A stretch of 64,000 bases of DNA, from positions 256,764 to 320,763 of the forward strand of contig QANZ01012086.1 in NCBI GenBank assembly GCA_003254925.1. Direction: 5' to 3'. Below are positions 44,171 through 55,700 of the stretch, piece by piece. Each line of letters begins with the position of its first letter. Position 1 is the first letter of the stretch. The DNA is from Chamaecrista fasciculata. Lineage: Eukaryota > Streptophyta > Magnoliopsida > Fabales > Fabaceae. The notes beneath the pieces are model-generated. The model was given only the letters and a program-made list of their open reading frames with translations, searched no databases and was not told where the DNA came from. Position numbers and translations under genes: made by a program.

Positions 44171-46378
44171 ATGGAAATGGTAGATGTTGAACTCAAATAT
44201 GTTGACAGCTATAGTGTCATGAAGATCTTCACAGAAGAAGGTGTTGAGTTTCTTTTGTCTTGTGAAGGAGAGGTAAAATTCCTGATCGCTCTTCTTCTTT
44301 TTTTTTTCTTCAATAAGAATATATAATATATGGAGGGGCTCTTTTGAAAGAGCCAATCATATATTTAGCGTTGAGCTATAAAGCTTGTTTTATTTTTAAG
44401 GCTACAATGCACAAAATTCCCCCTAAACTTTAGTTACTGTGCAAAAAAAACCCTTGAACTTTGAAAAGTGACAATAGACTCCTATTTTACATTAAAAAGA
44501 TTAAAAAATGATTTTTCAATGAAAATTTTAACAAAGGGGGTTATTTGCACATAATTGAAAGTTTAGTGGGTCTTTTGTCACTTTTCAAAGTTCAAGGAGT
44601 TTCCTTATACAGTGACTAAAGTTCAAGGCGACTTTGTGCATTTTAGCCTTTTTTTTTATTGAAATATCTTTGCTGGTTAATGTACACATTGTAAACGTAG
44701 TTAATGAATTTAATCCTATTTGAACTTTGAGAATAGGTACCCTTATCAAGATGCAATGGCAAAACTATCTGCCTTTTCTTCTCTGCAAACTGGTGTAGGC
44801 CTTGCAGAACATTCATTCCTCATCTGATTGAACTTTATCACACATTGAGAAATAATGGTGTAAGCTTAGAGATCATCTTCATCTCCTTTGACCATGATGA
44901 AGATGGATTTCAACAACATTTCAAGACTATGCCATGGCTGGCTGTCCCATTTGATGTCAATTTGCACAGAAAACTCATTGACACGTATCGAGTTAATCGA
45001 ATCCCATCGTTCATTCCCTTGTGTAATTCTGGTGACATAACTGTCAAAGAAGACTGGATAGGGTGGATTGAGGATTATGGGGCTGAAGCATTTCCTTTCA
45101 CAAGCAAGAGATGTGAAGAGTTGAAAGCCATAGATAAGAGAAAGCGTGAGGAAGCAAGCTTGGAAGAATTGTTGTCGAACCAAGGGCGCGATTTTCTCGT
45201 CACTAGGGATGATGGAAAGGTAACATAAATTAGAAGAACTAGTAAATTATGAACACAACATAATCTATATATCTATCTTTGATAAAACGGTAGTTAAGAA
45301 TTTTTCATGTTGTAGTTAAGCAGACATGTCACATGACAATATGGCATTGTTGTAGACTCTGGTATCCAAACTTGAAGGTAGTAGTAGATTAGTGTCCTAA
45401 CTCAGGTTAGGCAAACCAAGCCAACACAGAAAGATCTATTTATCTTTTATTCAAATAACCCAAAATTTTTTTTTAAAAATGACGAAAAATACGCTAAAAT
45501 TCTGATTTTGTGCAAAAGGCTCCTTTTGTTAAGATTTTCATTAAAAAGAATCAAGTTCTTCAATAATTTTATGATTGTTATATTTTACTTTGTCAAAAAT
45601 CAAATTTAACTATTATTGTAATTAATAATAGTCAAAAAACTAAAATTTTCTTGATTTTTTCAATGTAATTTTTTAACAAAATGGGTTATTTGCGTAAAGT
45701 CAAAAGTTCAAGAGCTATTTCATCACTTTTTAAAATTCAGGATTTTTTTTTTGTTATGTTTTTTTTATTAAACATGTGATGTTGTTGCAGGTACTGATAT
45801 CTGAACTGGTGGGCAAAACAGTAGGGCTATACTTCTGTGCTTACTGGTCTCCTCCTTGCCGTGCCTTCACTGCCCAACTCACAGAAGTATACAACAATCT
45901 CAATACTTCAAGTGATCATCACAGGTTTGAGATTGTTTTGGTGTCAACAGATAGAGACCTCAAAGAATTCAATGTGAACATAAGTGGAATGCCATGGCTT
46001 GCTATCCCATATGAAGACAGAACAAGGCATGACCTTTGTAGAATCTTTGACATCAAAGGGATTCCAGCATTAATCCTCATTGGAGCTGATGGTAAAGTCA
46101 CAAGTGTGAATGGAAAAGTGATGGTATCCTCATATGGTGCTGAAGCATTCCCATTTACAGAATCAAGATTAAGGGATATAGAAGAAGCTCTGAGAAAGGA
46201 AGGAGAAGGTTTGCCAAAGGAGGTTGTGGATCATGAGAAGCATGAGCATGTGCTCAAGTTGGATATGGCCAAGGCTTATGTTTGTGATTTCTGTAAAAAA
46301 CAAGGGAGGTTCTGGGCTTTGTCTTGTGATATCTGTGACTATGATCTTCACCCTAGCTGTGTAGAGAAAAAAGGTTAA
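44171..46378 (+). CDS. Nucleoredoxin (NRX2-like), two thioredoxin domains plus C1-type finger
   Basis: Three exons: 44171-44272, 44737-45219, 45791-46378. They total 1173 nt and encode 390 residues in exact frame. The first thioredoxin-like domain has a WCRPC active site (53-57) and the family block 'AVPFDVNLHRKLIDTYRVN'. The second has WSPPC (214-218): the N-terminal catalytic cysteine is serine. It is followed by 'MPWLAIPYEDRTRHDLCRIF' and 'GIPALILIGADGK'. The C-terminus is a compact C1-like (DC1) zinc finger with C360, C363, C374, C377, H382 and C385. Plant nucleoredoxins are cytosolic/nuclear oxidoreductases; NRX1 protects catalases, and NRX2-type proteins are about this length. Intron 1 contains a small fold-back element (44400-44648). 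Each exon boundary is phase 0, as expected of domain-wise exons. Confidence 0.88.
44400..44648. mobile_element. Small fold-back element in nucleoredoxin intron 1
   Basis: Left end 'GGCTACAATGCACAAAATTC' and right end 'GACTTTGTGCATTTTAGCC' are inverted; inner arms repeat 'CTTGAACTTTGAAAAGTGAC' and its inverse. The 'GGCT..GTGCA' terminus resembles the larger fold-back family. No clean 9-bp target duplication, only T-rich flanks. A related degenerate stretch lies at about 45465-45745 in intron 2. Confidence 0.6.
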
Positions 46379-46410
46379 TTAGCAAACATGAATGGAAGCC
46401 TCTAAAGAAC

Positions 46411-46412
<2 letters not shown>

Positions 46413-46449
<37 letters not shown>
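46413..46449 (+). repeat. (AT)n microsatellite
   Basis: An uninterrupted run of AT dinucleotides lies just downstream of the nucleoredoxin stop codon, probably in the 3' UTR. Confidence 0.95.
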
Positions 46450-46451
<2 letters not shown>

Positions 46452-47790
46452 GACTAGCTACTATTTTGTACTAGGGATGGATTATTAAGGAGCTTACAGA
46501 CTAGAAAATAACAACCTCTTTGCTTCCTTAAAAGTCTAGTTTACATATTTTAATCCTTGAAAGTCATAAAGTCTATACAGTTTGGTCCATTCAACTTAAC
46601 TTGTAGGGACAGAAGGACTAAAATGTATTGGTTCCAAAAATTAGGGATTAAAAAGTGTAAATTAAACTTTCATGAATTGAGATGTTAAGTGTATCTCTCA
46701 AGCACCAAATTTCAATGTTCATAAAGCTGTCACTACAAGTTATAGCTGTATCTCATCACAACACTATTTCACAAGTAACACTATCAAGGGGTAGAAGATG
46801 ATGTCCGTGCATGAATATAACAAAACAAAGAATTGTTTTTAGACACTTTAAATTTTAAAAGTCCATTTAGCACTTTATACAGAGATAAGAGATAGGGTCC
46901 CACATCTCAGTTGGTATTATTTATAGCTGAAACTTTTAAAATGATTATTCGTAATTTAATTTTTGATTTCATAACAAAGTTTACGGAAAAATAAAAATTC
47001 AAAAGAAAAAAAAACATAAGATTAATGGATGAATTTTGAAATAAAACAAAATATCCTTCTAAACTTAAAAAAATGTAAAAAGAAAAATACTTATATTTTT
47101 TAATCATCAAATTAATGTTTTATTAGGTTTTAAAGACTATATATAAACTTTTGTTGACTATGCTTTATAAAAGTGTAATTTCTCCAAATCAAAAAGAAGA
47201 AAATGGCCATTTTATGTCTGGTTATGACATGAATGATGGAAAGGAGAAGACAACCCGCAAAGTTTGGGTGTTGTGTGATGGTAGAGAATGTGCGTAGAAT
47301 CTCAAAATAGTTAAAAAGCCCAAAAAAAGGTTGCTATTTCCAGACACAAAAGAAAAATATTAGTTACACCCTATATCTTAATATCTATCTATCTATTGTT
47401 TTGCCGTTGAAACTCCAACCCACAACGGCAACAACAACAACCAACACTAAATAAATCAAATCAGACACATTCATCTCTCTTATTCATTTGGGGAGCAAAA
47501 CAACATAACACAGGTGAGGATAGTCAAATCAAAACAAAACAAAAACATGGTATTCCACATGTTGTTATTGTTAAAACATGTTTGAAAATTGTATTTGAGT
47601 CTGTATGGCCTAAAAAACACAAGAGGTTCTACATTGATTATTGACAGAGTGGGTATAGGGTGCCCAACAAAGATGATCCAAAAAGGAAAAGGAAAGAAAT
47701 TTGAATAATTAATGCCATTGACAGAGAAGGCAGTGTTTGGATTAGATTGAAGAGAGAAGAAATTAACAAGTAAAAGAGAAGAAGAGAAAA
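46450..47790. other. Intergenic, promoter side of the USP-kinase gene
   Basis: About 46510-46690 has 'TTTAATCCTTGAAAGTC' and inverse-like 'TTAGGGATTAAAAAGTG', a possible degenerate fold-back. The final 300 bp before 47796 is A-rich leader sequence. No gene recognised. Confidence 0.4.
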
Positions 47791-47795
47791 GAGGA

Positions 47796-50700
47796 ATGTG
47801 GTTGCCCAAGAATCAAGCTGAGAAGAAGGATGGGGTTAATGGGATAGTGGCAGTGGCAATAGATAGAGATAAAGGAAGCCAGCAAGCACTAAAATGGGCC
47901 ATTGATCATCTTCTTGTCAAAGGATCCACTGTTGTTCTTATTCATGTCAAGGTTAAGCCTGTTTCTTTATCTGCATCTGCTTCCATTCAAGCCCCAAGTG
48001 AGTATATATATATATTCTTTTATGTACCATTTATATATTCCAGATTCCCATAATATTGATGGCAAATTCATAAAATTTTTCACTTTTTTTTTTTTGCAGG
48101 AAGCAATGGTGGTGAGAGTTCACTTATATGCAAGGATCCTGATGCACAAACGAAAGAAATTTTCGTGCCATATCGTGTCTTTTGCACGCGAAAAGATGTA
48201 AGTTTTGTTTTTCTGCCTAATCCAGAGAATGGCATACATAGTTGAGGAAAACAGTCATTTTTGGTTCTACAATTCTTGACATAACTTGATTATGGACCAT
48301 GTCTTTGGTTTTTGTATGCTGGATTTATGAACCATAGATACAATGCAAGGACGTTATACTGGAAGATGCTGATGTATCCAAAGCCTTAATTGAATATTCT
48401 TCACATACAGCAATTGAGCATTTGGTTCTTGGCACATCAACCAAAACTGGTCTTCTTAGGTATATATATGCGCTTCCATTATGAACACATCTACTCTAAC
48501 AATTTAAAGATTTTTATAATGAAAAAATCCATTTTCTATAGAGAGTACAAAACACTTTTAGGTAGGGAATATAATACGTATACCTTTCATTCTAAGGTAA
48601 GTTTTTTTTATCAGAAGATTCAAGGCAGCAGATATTCCAGGGACAGTAGCAAAAGGGGCACCAGATTTTTGTACAGTGTATGCTGTTGCTAAAGGAAAAA
48701 TTCAATCAATGAGATCTGCTTCTCGTCCTGCTCCTGCCGCTTCTCCTCTACGAAACCAGATGACTCAACCAAGCACCAAGTCAGATTATTCAGACCCAGG
48801 AGTGCCTCTTAATAATAATATGAGAGGTTAGATAATTGATCACTTCAGATTATAACATACATGCATTAAACTCTACACACATTATGCATATATGTGCATA
48901 TATAGCCTCTATGGTATGCTGCTCACTACTGAAATTTGATTCTATCAGCACGCGAGAGGCGATCCGTAGAAGCACCTCGCAAATCCCATGATGAATCAGA
49001 ATCTTTCAGGTCTGTGAAATTGCAACTGCAGAATGAATGTGGTTTGTCATTGTTGGAAATACCAAAAAGTCTCGCATTGGAGAAATAGAGATTTAAAAGA
49101 GCTAGTATTCATGGTGAAAAAAAGCATTTTCTCATCATGTCATGTGTTTGGAAATGCAGGTCACCATTCACTAGGAGAGGTTTGAATGGTAAGTCATATG
49201 GGGAAATCTCCTTACCAGATACTGACATATCCTTTGTGAGCTCTGGAGGAAGACCGAGTACAGACCGGATGTTCCCTTCGTTACATGACATGTCGGATCC
49301 AGGGATGTCCAATCCACGGCTATCTTATAGCTCAGATATTGATAACAATTATAGCTTTGAGTCACTTCCTTATGGTGGCAGGAGGTCTGTGGATGCCCTC
49401 AATTCTCCTACTGAATTCTCATCATTCTCAGGGGAAAGTGAAAGACTTTCTTCTACATCAGGCATGGTAAGCACAAGCAAGCAAATCAATCAACATTCCC
49501 ATTTACAAATTTTGCAGATAAGGGAATCCATTTTGTCTAATAAAAGGAAGGGTTTTGACATGTTTATGATGAAATTATAGGATGATGTGGAGGCTGAAAT
49601 GAGGAGACTAAAGTTGGAGCTCAAGCAAACAATGGAAATGTATAGTACGGCTTGTAAAGAAGCACTGACAGCAAAGCAGAAGGTGTATTGTGTGATTACA
49701 TTACATTACATTTCATTACATAACATCTGTTTTATATCTCTGAAAAGTGGGAATAGATCCTTAAAGTCGATTATACCGTGATCATTGATTGGTTCACAGT
49801 TCAAATGATAAAAAAACTAGTAATTTTTTTTTAAAAATGATATGTTTTAGGCATAAGAGACAACTTGAGGAAATTAAGTAAACGATCCATTCCCTGTAAA
49901 AGCACAATAAGATCTGAATCTGACAGCATTTATGTCTCAGGCGGTCGAACTTCAGCGATGGAAGTTAGAGGAAGAACGGAGATTGGAAGAAGCAAGATCG
50001 GCTGAGGAAGCTGCATTGGCAATTGCAGAAATGGAGAAGGCAAAATCAAAAGCAGCAATTGAGGCTGCTGAAGCACAAAAGAGGATAGCAGAACTGGAAG
50101 CACAAAAAAGGCTAAATGCAGAAATGAAAGCACTGAAAGAAGCAGAAGAGAAGAAGAAAGCACTTGATGCTTTAGTAAACATAGATGTGAGGTATAGAAG
50201 GTATTCCATAGAGGACATTGAAGCTGCAACACAGTACTTTCATGAGTCACAGAAAATTGGAGAAGGAGGTTATGGGCCAGTGTATCAGTGCTATCTTGAC
50301 CATACTAATGTTGCAGTGAAAGTTCTACGTCCTGATGCAGCACAAGGAAAACAACAGTTTCAACGAGAGGTAACCAACAAAACAATAAAGAGAAAGCTTA
50401 TTTTTTAGTCTTTAAATTTGTCTTAAAATTAAGGCTAAAGTGCACTTTTGGTCCCATAACTTTGGCAAAGGTCTCAATTCGGTCCCATAACTTTTTTTGT
50501 TGCAATTTTGGTCCCATAACTTTTGAAAACGTCTCACCGTTGGTCCCAAGCTGATTTCCATCCATTATCTGCCGTTAAAGATGATCTAACATACTGAGTT
50601 GGATGATGACGTGACAAATATGGGTGAAGTTATGGGATGGATGAAAATCAGCTTGGGACCAACAGTGTGACATTTTTCAGAAGTTATGGGACCAAAATTG

Positions 50701-52492
50701 CAACAAAAAAAGTTATGGGACCAAATTGAAACCTTTGCCAAAGTTATGGGACCAAAATTTCAATTTAGCCTAAAATTAATGATGATTTAGTCCCTGAATA
50801 TTAGAAATGCATTGTTTAGTCTATGATTTTTATAAACATTATTTATTTAGTCCCCACGAATTAACGTTCTAGAGACTAAATAGTTGATATATGTAAAAAC
50901 AATAGGGATAAAAAAGTATAGTCAATTTATTTTTTAGTCGCTAAATTTGTCCCAAAACTACAATTTAGTCCTACATATCAAAAATACATTTTGTAGTCCT
51001 TGATGTTTTTACAAATGTCAACTAATTAGTCCTTGAAACATTAGCTGTAGGGACTAAAAGTGTATTTCCAATATACATGGACTAAATCATAGTTTTAGGA
51101 TAAATTTAAGGACTACAAAGTAGGTTTTCTCATAGTTTTGGGACATATTCAAGAAGCAAAAAATATATTTTCTCAACAAACAAACTCATGTCAATCCATC
51201 CATATATGCAACATTGAGAATTCAACTCCATAAATGAAAAAAAGTTTGAATTTTTACATTGAATTCAACTTCCATATTCTGTGTATGTTTTTACAGGTTG
51301 AGGTGCTGAGCTGCATACGGCATCCAAACATGGTTCTCCTACTTGGAGCCTGCCCAGAATATGGATGTCTAGTATACGAGTTCATGGCTAATGGAAGCTT
51401 GGACGATCGTCTCTTTTGCAAAGGAAACACAACCCCACTTTCTTGGCAGCTAAGGTTCAAAATTGCAGCTGAAATAGGCACAGGCTTGTTGTTTCTTCAC
51501 CAGACAAAGCCAGAGCCATTGGTTCACAGAGACTTAAAACCAGCCAACATCTTACTTGACCGAAACTTCGTAGCGAAAATCAGCGATGTTGGTTTAGCCA
51601 GGCTGGTTCCACCATCAGTAGCAGATAGTGTGACACAATATCGCATGACATCGACTGCTGGAACATTCTGCTACATAGACCCAGAATATCAGCAAACAGG
51701 AATGTTAGGTGTGAAATCTGATATATACTCTCTTGGGATCATTTTTCTGCAGATTCTAACAGCAAAACCACCAATGGGTTTGGCTCATCATGTTGAGAGA
51801 GCCATTGAGAAAGGAACATTTAAGGAGATGTTGGATCCAACAGTGCCTGATTGGCCAGAAGAAGAAGCAATGAGTCTTGCAATGATGGCAGTGAAGTGTG
51901 CAGAATTAAGGAGGAAAGATAGGCCTGATCTTGGTAAGGTTATTTTGCCAGAATTAAACAGATTGAGAGAACTTGCTGAAGGTACCAATCACCAATCACT
52001 TATGAATGGCTGTGTTGGAACTACCTCACGTAGCCTTGTTACTGTGCATCTAGTAAGTTTTCTTCCATTTTCTTCTCAACTTCTTTTCCACACAAGTTCA
52101 CTAAATGAGGAAACTATCAATTTAGTCCCTGGAACATTCACTATACTATCACTATCTACCCTGTCACTTGCCATTGAATCTAGAGACCAAAAGTCACATG
52201 AATGTAACAAATCTCTGCAGATAGATAGATAGATAATAATGGATTCAGTTCTAGTAACAAGCATGGATGCTTAGTTCAAGAGAAAACTTATTTTTTTAGT
52301 CTCTAAATTTGTCCAAAAACTGTAGTAGCTAGTACTGTTTGGTTCAACCTACTATATAATATGAATAGTTTTTATTTTTGGCCAAATAAAATATGAATAG
52401 TTTAACTTAAATATTATGTGATGTATGTGCAGGATGAAACCAATTCTTCACTTGCTGGGGACGATACACGAAATATACGAAGTACGGCCTGA
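47796..52492 (+). CDS. USP-domain receptor-like cytoplasmic kinase (RLCK-IX / PUB-kinase type without U-box)
   Basis: Ten exons: 47796-47997, 48100-48197, 48338-48459, 48615-48826, 48949-49009, 49160-49466, 49581-49682, 49941-50369, 51297-52052, 52433-52492. They total 2349 nt and encode 782 residues in exact frame. Order: a universal-stress-protein domain at about 15-165 ('IVAVAIDRDKGSQQALKWAI', 'EHLVLGTSTKTGLLRRF'); a Ser-rich linker; an Ala/Glu/Lys coiled coil at about 335-440; then a protein kinase. Glycine loop GEGGYG is 475-480, lysine K495, HRD 588-590, DVG 608-610 (Phe replaced by Val, usual in this subfamily), and 'GTFCYIDPEYQQTG' in the activation segment. No U-box follows; the frame ends 30-odd residues past the kinase. 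Exon 4 has a broken copy at 23405-23635. Intron 8 carries fold-back copy 7. Confidence 0.9.
50395..51170. repeat. 'TTTAGTCCCTNAAT' fold-back repeats in intron 8 of the USP-kinase
   Basis: 'TTATTTTTTAGTC..TAAATTTGTC' at 50398-50425, 50925-50955 and (inverted, as 'GGATAAATTTAAGGACTA') near 51096-51118 indicate one or two older inverted-repeat elements, into which fold-back copy 7 inserted. Similar pieces occur at 35318-35500 and 52279-52325, all near or in other introns. Borders are not resolved. Confidence 0.45.
50424..50779. mobile_element. Fold-back MULE-MITE copy 7 (intron 8 of USP-kinase)
   Basis: A perfect 9-bp duplication TAAAATTAA (50424-50432 and 50771-50779) flanks a 338-bp element, 'GGCTAAAGTGCACTTTTGG' to 'AAATTTCAATTTAGCC'. 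By eye it is very similar to copy 1, with the same centre ('CCATTATCTGCCG', 'GAGTTGGATGATGACG'), but each arm has one fewer 58-bp module. Confidence 0.9.
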
Positions 52493-52494
52493 GA

Positions 52495-53325
52495 AATCAA
52501 TGTGATCCCCATTTGAGGGAATGAGAAACATTTGTCCAATCTCGAGAATAAAGTGTAAATTAATTAGGTGGATTGATGCAAATAGCATACTTGATTCTTC
52601 ATTACTTAATTAGATGCAATTTTCCAAATATTCTTATTTAAGTTTTTTGTAAAAAGAAAAATAAAAACACAACAGATGTATATTCTTCAAAATTTAGAAA
52701 TGTATTATTATCATCTTAATAAAAAGATTCTTTCACATATCATTCTTTAATTATAAAACTTGATTCTAGATAGCCAAAGTCTTCCTCTCTATAAAATACG
52801 TATCTTCAATTTGTATGGCGTTTAATTTACTGGCAATCGTGCAAGCATAACAAGGCAGAAACCAGAATTTTCATCATCTTTTAGTTGATGAAAACATAAT
52901 ATTATTTAACAATTGAGCCTTGATTACGTTAGATACCAATTATACGTTAATTTAACCAAAAGAATGAGTGGCAAAATAATAATAATTTATTACTTATGAA
53001 ACATGCGAAAAAGGACATATTGTGACAACACCTAACTTCATATTGTATCCATCGTGCTCATACTACAGATTTAGGTACCTGTGTAAAATTACCATAAGTC
53101 ACTATATATATGACATTGCCAATCATCATCAACGAGAGCACAAAATTAACACAACAAAATAGACCCTAGGCCCTAGCATCCATGTAACCAACAAGAATAA
53201 CGTTGGAAAATATATTTAAAGAATAAACATAAAAATATAAGCAAGAAATGGTACCAATAGTACAGATTAAGATAAGTCCAATCCCCTAATTAGAAGGTAG
53301 AACTGACTGCTTATAGTAATCACTT
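52495..53325. other. Intergenic between convergent genes
   Basis: This stretch should hold the 3' UTRs of the USP-kinase (plus) and CXIP4-like (minus) genes; otherwise simple AT-rich sequence. Confidence 0.5.
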
Positions 53326-53331
53326 CACCAT

Positions 53332-54294
53332 CTATTCATCATGTTCATGATGACGTCTCTTGCTCTTTCCAGATTTCTTCACATCCCTACCCATTCTTGA
53401 ATCACCAAGACCACTAGAATCAGAATCAGAATCAGACAATGATTTAGCCCTCCTTGTTCTATGCCTGTGCCTTCTTCTACCTGAATCCTCAGATGTTTCA
53501 GAATCAGACTCTGAACGACGGCTTCTCCTTCTTCTCTTCTCCTTCCTGCTCTTTCTTCGACTATGTTTACGGTCATCATTGTCATCTGGAGATGTTTCCC
53601 TCTTCCTTCTGTGCTCCCTTCTCCTTTTCCTCCTCCTTTCACCTGAATCATCTGAATCACTAATTTCCCTCTTCCCATGCCTCTTCTTCTTCTTCGACCT
53701 TCCTCTCTTCTTGCTAGAGCGTGTATCCAAATCATCTTCATCAGAGTCCTTCTTCTTTCTGGAAGAACCTCTCTTTTCACTGATTTTCTTCCCAGATCTT
53801 TCAGCAATAATCCTCTCAATCTCTGAGTCAACATCAGAGTCTGAACTATCGCTATCTTCGTCCTCCTCCTCACTCTCATCAGAGCTCTCAACATTTTTTG
53901 CCCTCCCTTTCAATTTATCCAATGCAACCAATGCCGGAACCTGCATACCTTCTGGGTCCTTCTCCTCATTGGTGTCCTTGACTTTGACATAGTTCTTACA
54001 CTGAAACTTGAGGTGCCCTACACGGCCACACTTCTTGCAGGCCCCCCTGTCTATGTCCACATTAGAATTTGATATTTTAGCCAGAGCAAGGAGTCCTTGG
54101 AAGTTGGCATATGGATTCTCAGCATCTGGTTCTGCATTTGATACCATATGTGAAGTATCCTTCTTGTCTTCCTTGTTGGGTGCATACGGGTCATAACCAA
54201 TGGCACTCTGCCATATACCATGAGTTTGAAGGGCTGCACTACTGTGAACGCGGTTGTTCGCAGGCATGCGAACTCTACCTGCTGTGGCTGGCAT
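53332..54294 (-). CDS. CXIP4: CAX-interacting protein 4-like CCHC zinc-knuckle protein
   Basis: Single coding exon of 320 residues. The N-terminal third has 'MPANNRVHSSAALQTHGIWQ' and 'PYANFQGLLALAK', then one CCHC zinc knuckle C86-x2-C89-x4-H94-x4-C99 ('CKKCGRVGHLKFQC'). Acidic serine-rich stretches follow ('SSDESEEEDEDSDSS'), then a long Lys/Arg/Ser/Asp-rich tail ending 'KSKRRHHEHDE'. Architecture and length match plant CXIP4 (about 330 residues), related to animal ZCCHC10/SREK1IP1. CXIP4 was named for activating the CAX1 vacuolar H+/Ca2+ exchanger in yeast; the RS/RD-like tail also suggests nuclear RNA-processing work. A leader intron lies upstream: acceptor 'TTGCAG|GGATTA' at about 54316 and donor 'TTTAAG|GTGAGT' at about 54965, with a first untranslated exon near 54966-55060. 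Confidence 0.9.
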   Translation of the reverse strand: MPATAGRVRMPANNRVHSSAALQTHGIWQSAIGYDPYAPNKEDKKDTSHMVSNAEPDAENPYANFQGLLALAKISNSNVDIDRGACKKCGRVGHLKFQCKNYVKVKDTNEEKDPEGMQVPALVALDKLKGRAKNVESSDESEEEDEDSDSSDSDVDSEIERIIAERSGKKISEKRGSSRKKKDSDEDDLDTRSSKKRGRSKKKKRHGKREISDSDDSGERRRKRRREHRRKRETSPDDNDDRKHSRRKSRKEKRRRRSRRSESDSETSEDSGRRRHRHRTRRAKSLSDSDSDSSGLGDSRMGRDVKKSGKSKRRHHEHDE

Positions 54295-55089
54295 CTTGAA
54301 ATTCTGATATTAATCCCTGCAAGAAGAAATCTACAATTTTTCAGGACATTTAAGAAAAGTTCACTATGAATCATTTGTACAGAATCTTCCTACCTAAAAT
54401 ATCTCATTATCTGAACTTAGCCATAATAACACTAAATAAACTTCAATGCAATAAGGGACAGGTTATTTTTATTAATACAACCATGGATACAATAATAAGG
54501 GTGGATTTAGAACATGACTTTAGAGTTTAGAGCAACGGAGTTTGAACTGCAAACTCATTTGCTAATCCCATAACCAAATTCAAATATGCGATCAATCCTA
54601 AAATTCACTGATGTCTTAACCCAAAGCCAAAAGAAAACACAGGAAAACCGTGTGGTTCAAATTTCAAAGGGACAAGCCTCAAAGAAATAAAACCAAGATC
54701 AAAACAACAGAACTCCTAATCTTACTGTCTAAAATTCTAAGGTTCTCATGAGATGAATCCGAATTTATTTGTTGAGATTTTAAAATTCACAACTTTAAAT
54801 CAGAAAAAATGGAAGCAAAATCAAGCCAAGAATTCAATCTTGCAATCAGGAAAATAGAAGTAAAAATTCAACGTAAAAAATGAAGAAATATCAAAGCAAA
54901 ACTCATGTTCTTAATCAAGGAAACAGAATCACAAATTCAACCCAAAAATTTGAATCACAAACTCACCTTAAATAGATTCACAAACTCATGAACTCTATTT
55001 CCGATGAACTTGCGTCGTTTGGTGCTCTTCGCGTCTCCCCTGCTACTGCTAGTATTACGAGTTAGGACTTCTTTGGATAAAATCAAAGG

Positions 55090-55184
55090 TAAAGTTCCAA
55101 AAATTTTGAACGACACTCGTTTTAATAAGAAAAAAAAAATTGAATAAAAAACTTTCCAAAAATTTTGAACGACACTCGTTTAGA
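55090..55184 (+). repeat. Short tandem duplication in the CXIP4-like promoter
   Basis: 'TTCCAAAAATTTTGAACGAC' plus 'ACTCGTTT' occurs at 55097-55125 and again at 55154-55182, 57 bp apart. This is immediately upstream of the probable first exon and next to a fold-back element. Confidence 0.85.
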
Positions 55185-55186
55185 TT

Positions 55187-55700
55187 TATTTTAATGGCCA
55201 AAGTCCTATATTGGTCCCTCATGTTTGCTCAAAGTTTTAATTTGGTCCCTTAAGTTTTTTTTGTTTCATTTTGGTCCCTTATGTTTGCTCAAGGTTCCGT
55301 TTTGGTCCCTCAAGTTTTTTTCGTTCCGATTTGGTCCTTCATGTTAGCTCAAAGTTCTCTTTTGGTCCCTAAAATTTTCAAAAAGTTTTACCGTTAGTCC
55401 CTGACTCTTTTTCATCCACTTTTTCCGTTAAAAAAAGAAAAAAACTAACTTTCATCACCCAACAATTTTGCTTTTGTATTAAGGTCCTTCCCTTTTGTAA
55501 AAGAATAAAATTGTTGGGAGATGAAAGTTAGTATTTTTCCTTTTTCTTAGTAGAAAAATTGGATGGAAACGAGTCAGGGACTAACGGTGGAACATTTTAA
55601 AAACTTGAGGGACCAAAACAAAACGAAAAATACTTGAGGGACCAAAACTGAACTTTAAGCAAACATGAATGACCAAAATAGGACTTTGGCCTATTTTAAT
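55187..55700. mobile_element. Fold-back MULE-MITE copy 8, upstream of CXIP4-like gene
   Basis: A perfect 9-bp duplication TATTTTAAT (55187-55195 and 55692-55700) flanks a 496-bp element, 'GGCCAAAGTCCTATATTGG' to 'AAATAGGACTTTGGCC'. Arms repeat 'TTTGGTCCCTCAAGTTTTTT' and 'ATGTTTGCTCAA'. Sister subfamily using 'TCCCT' in place of 'TCCCATA'. Confidence 0.9.

Noticed and set aside
53360..53992. 210-codon plus-strand open frame rich in Leu/Ser
   Set aside because: It is the antisense shadow of the Lys/Arg/Asp/Ser-rich tail of the CXIP4-like gene; composition mirrors the real frame and it has no independent support.
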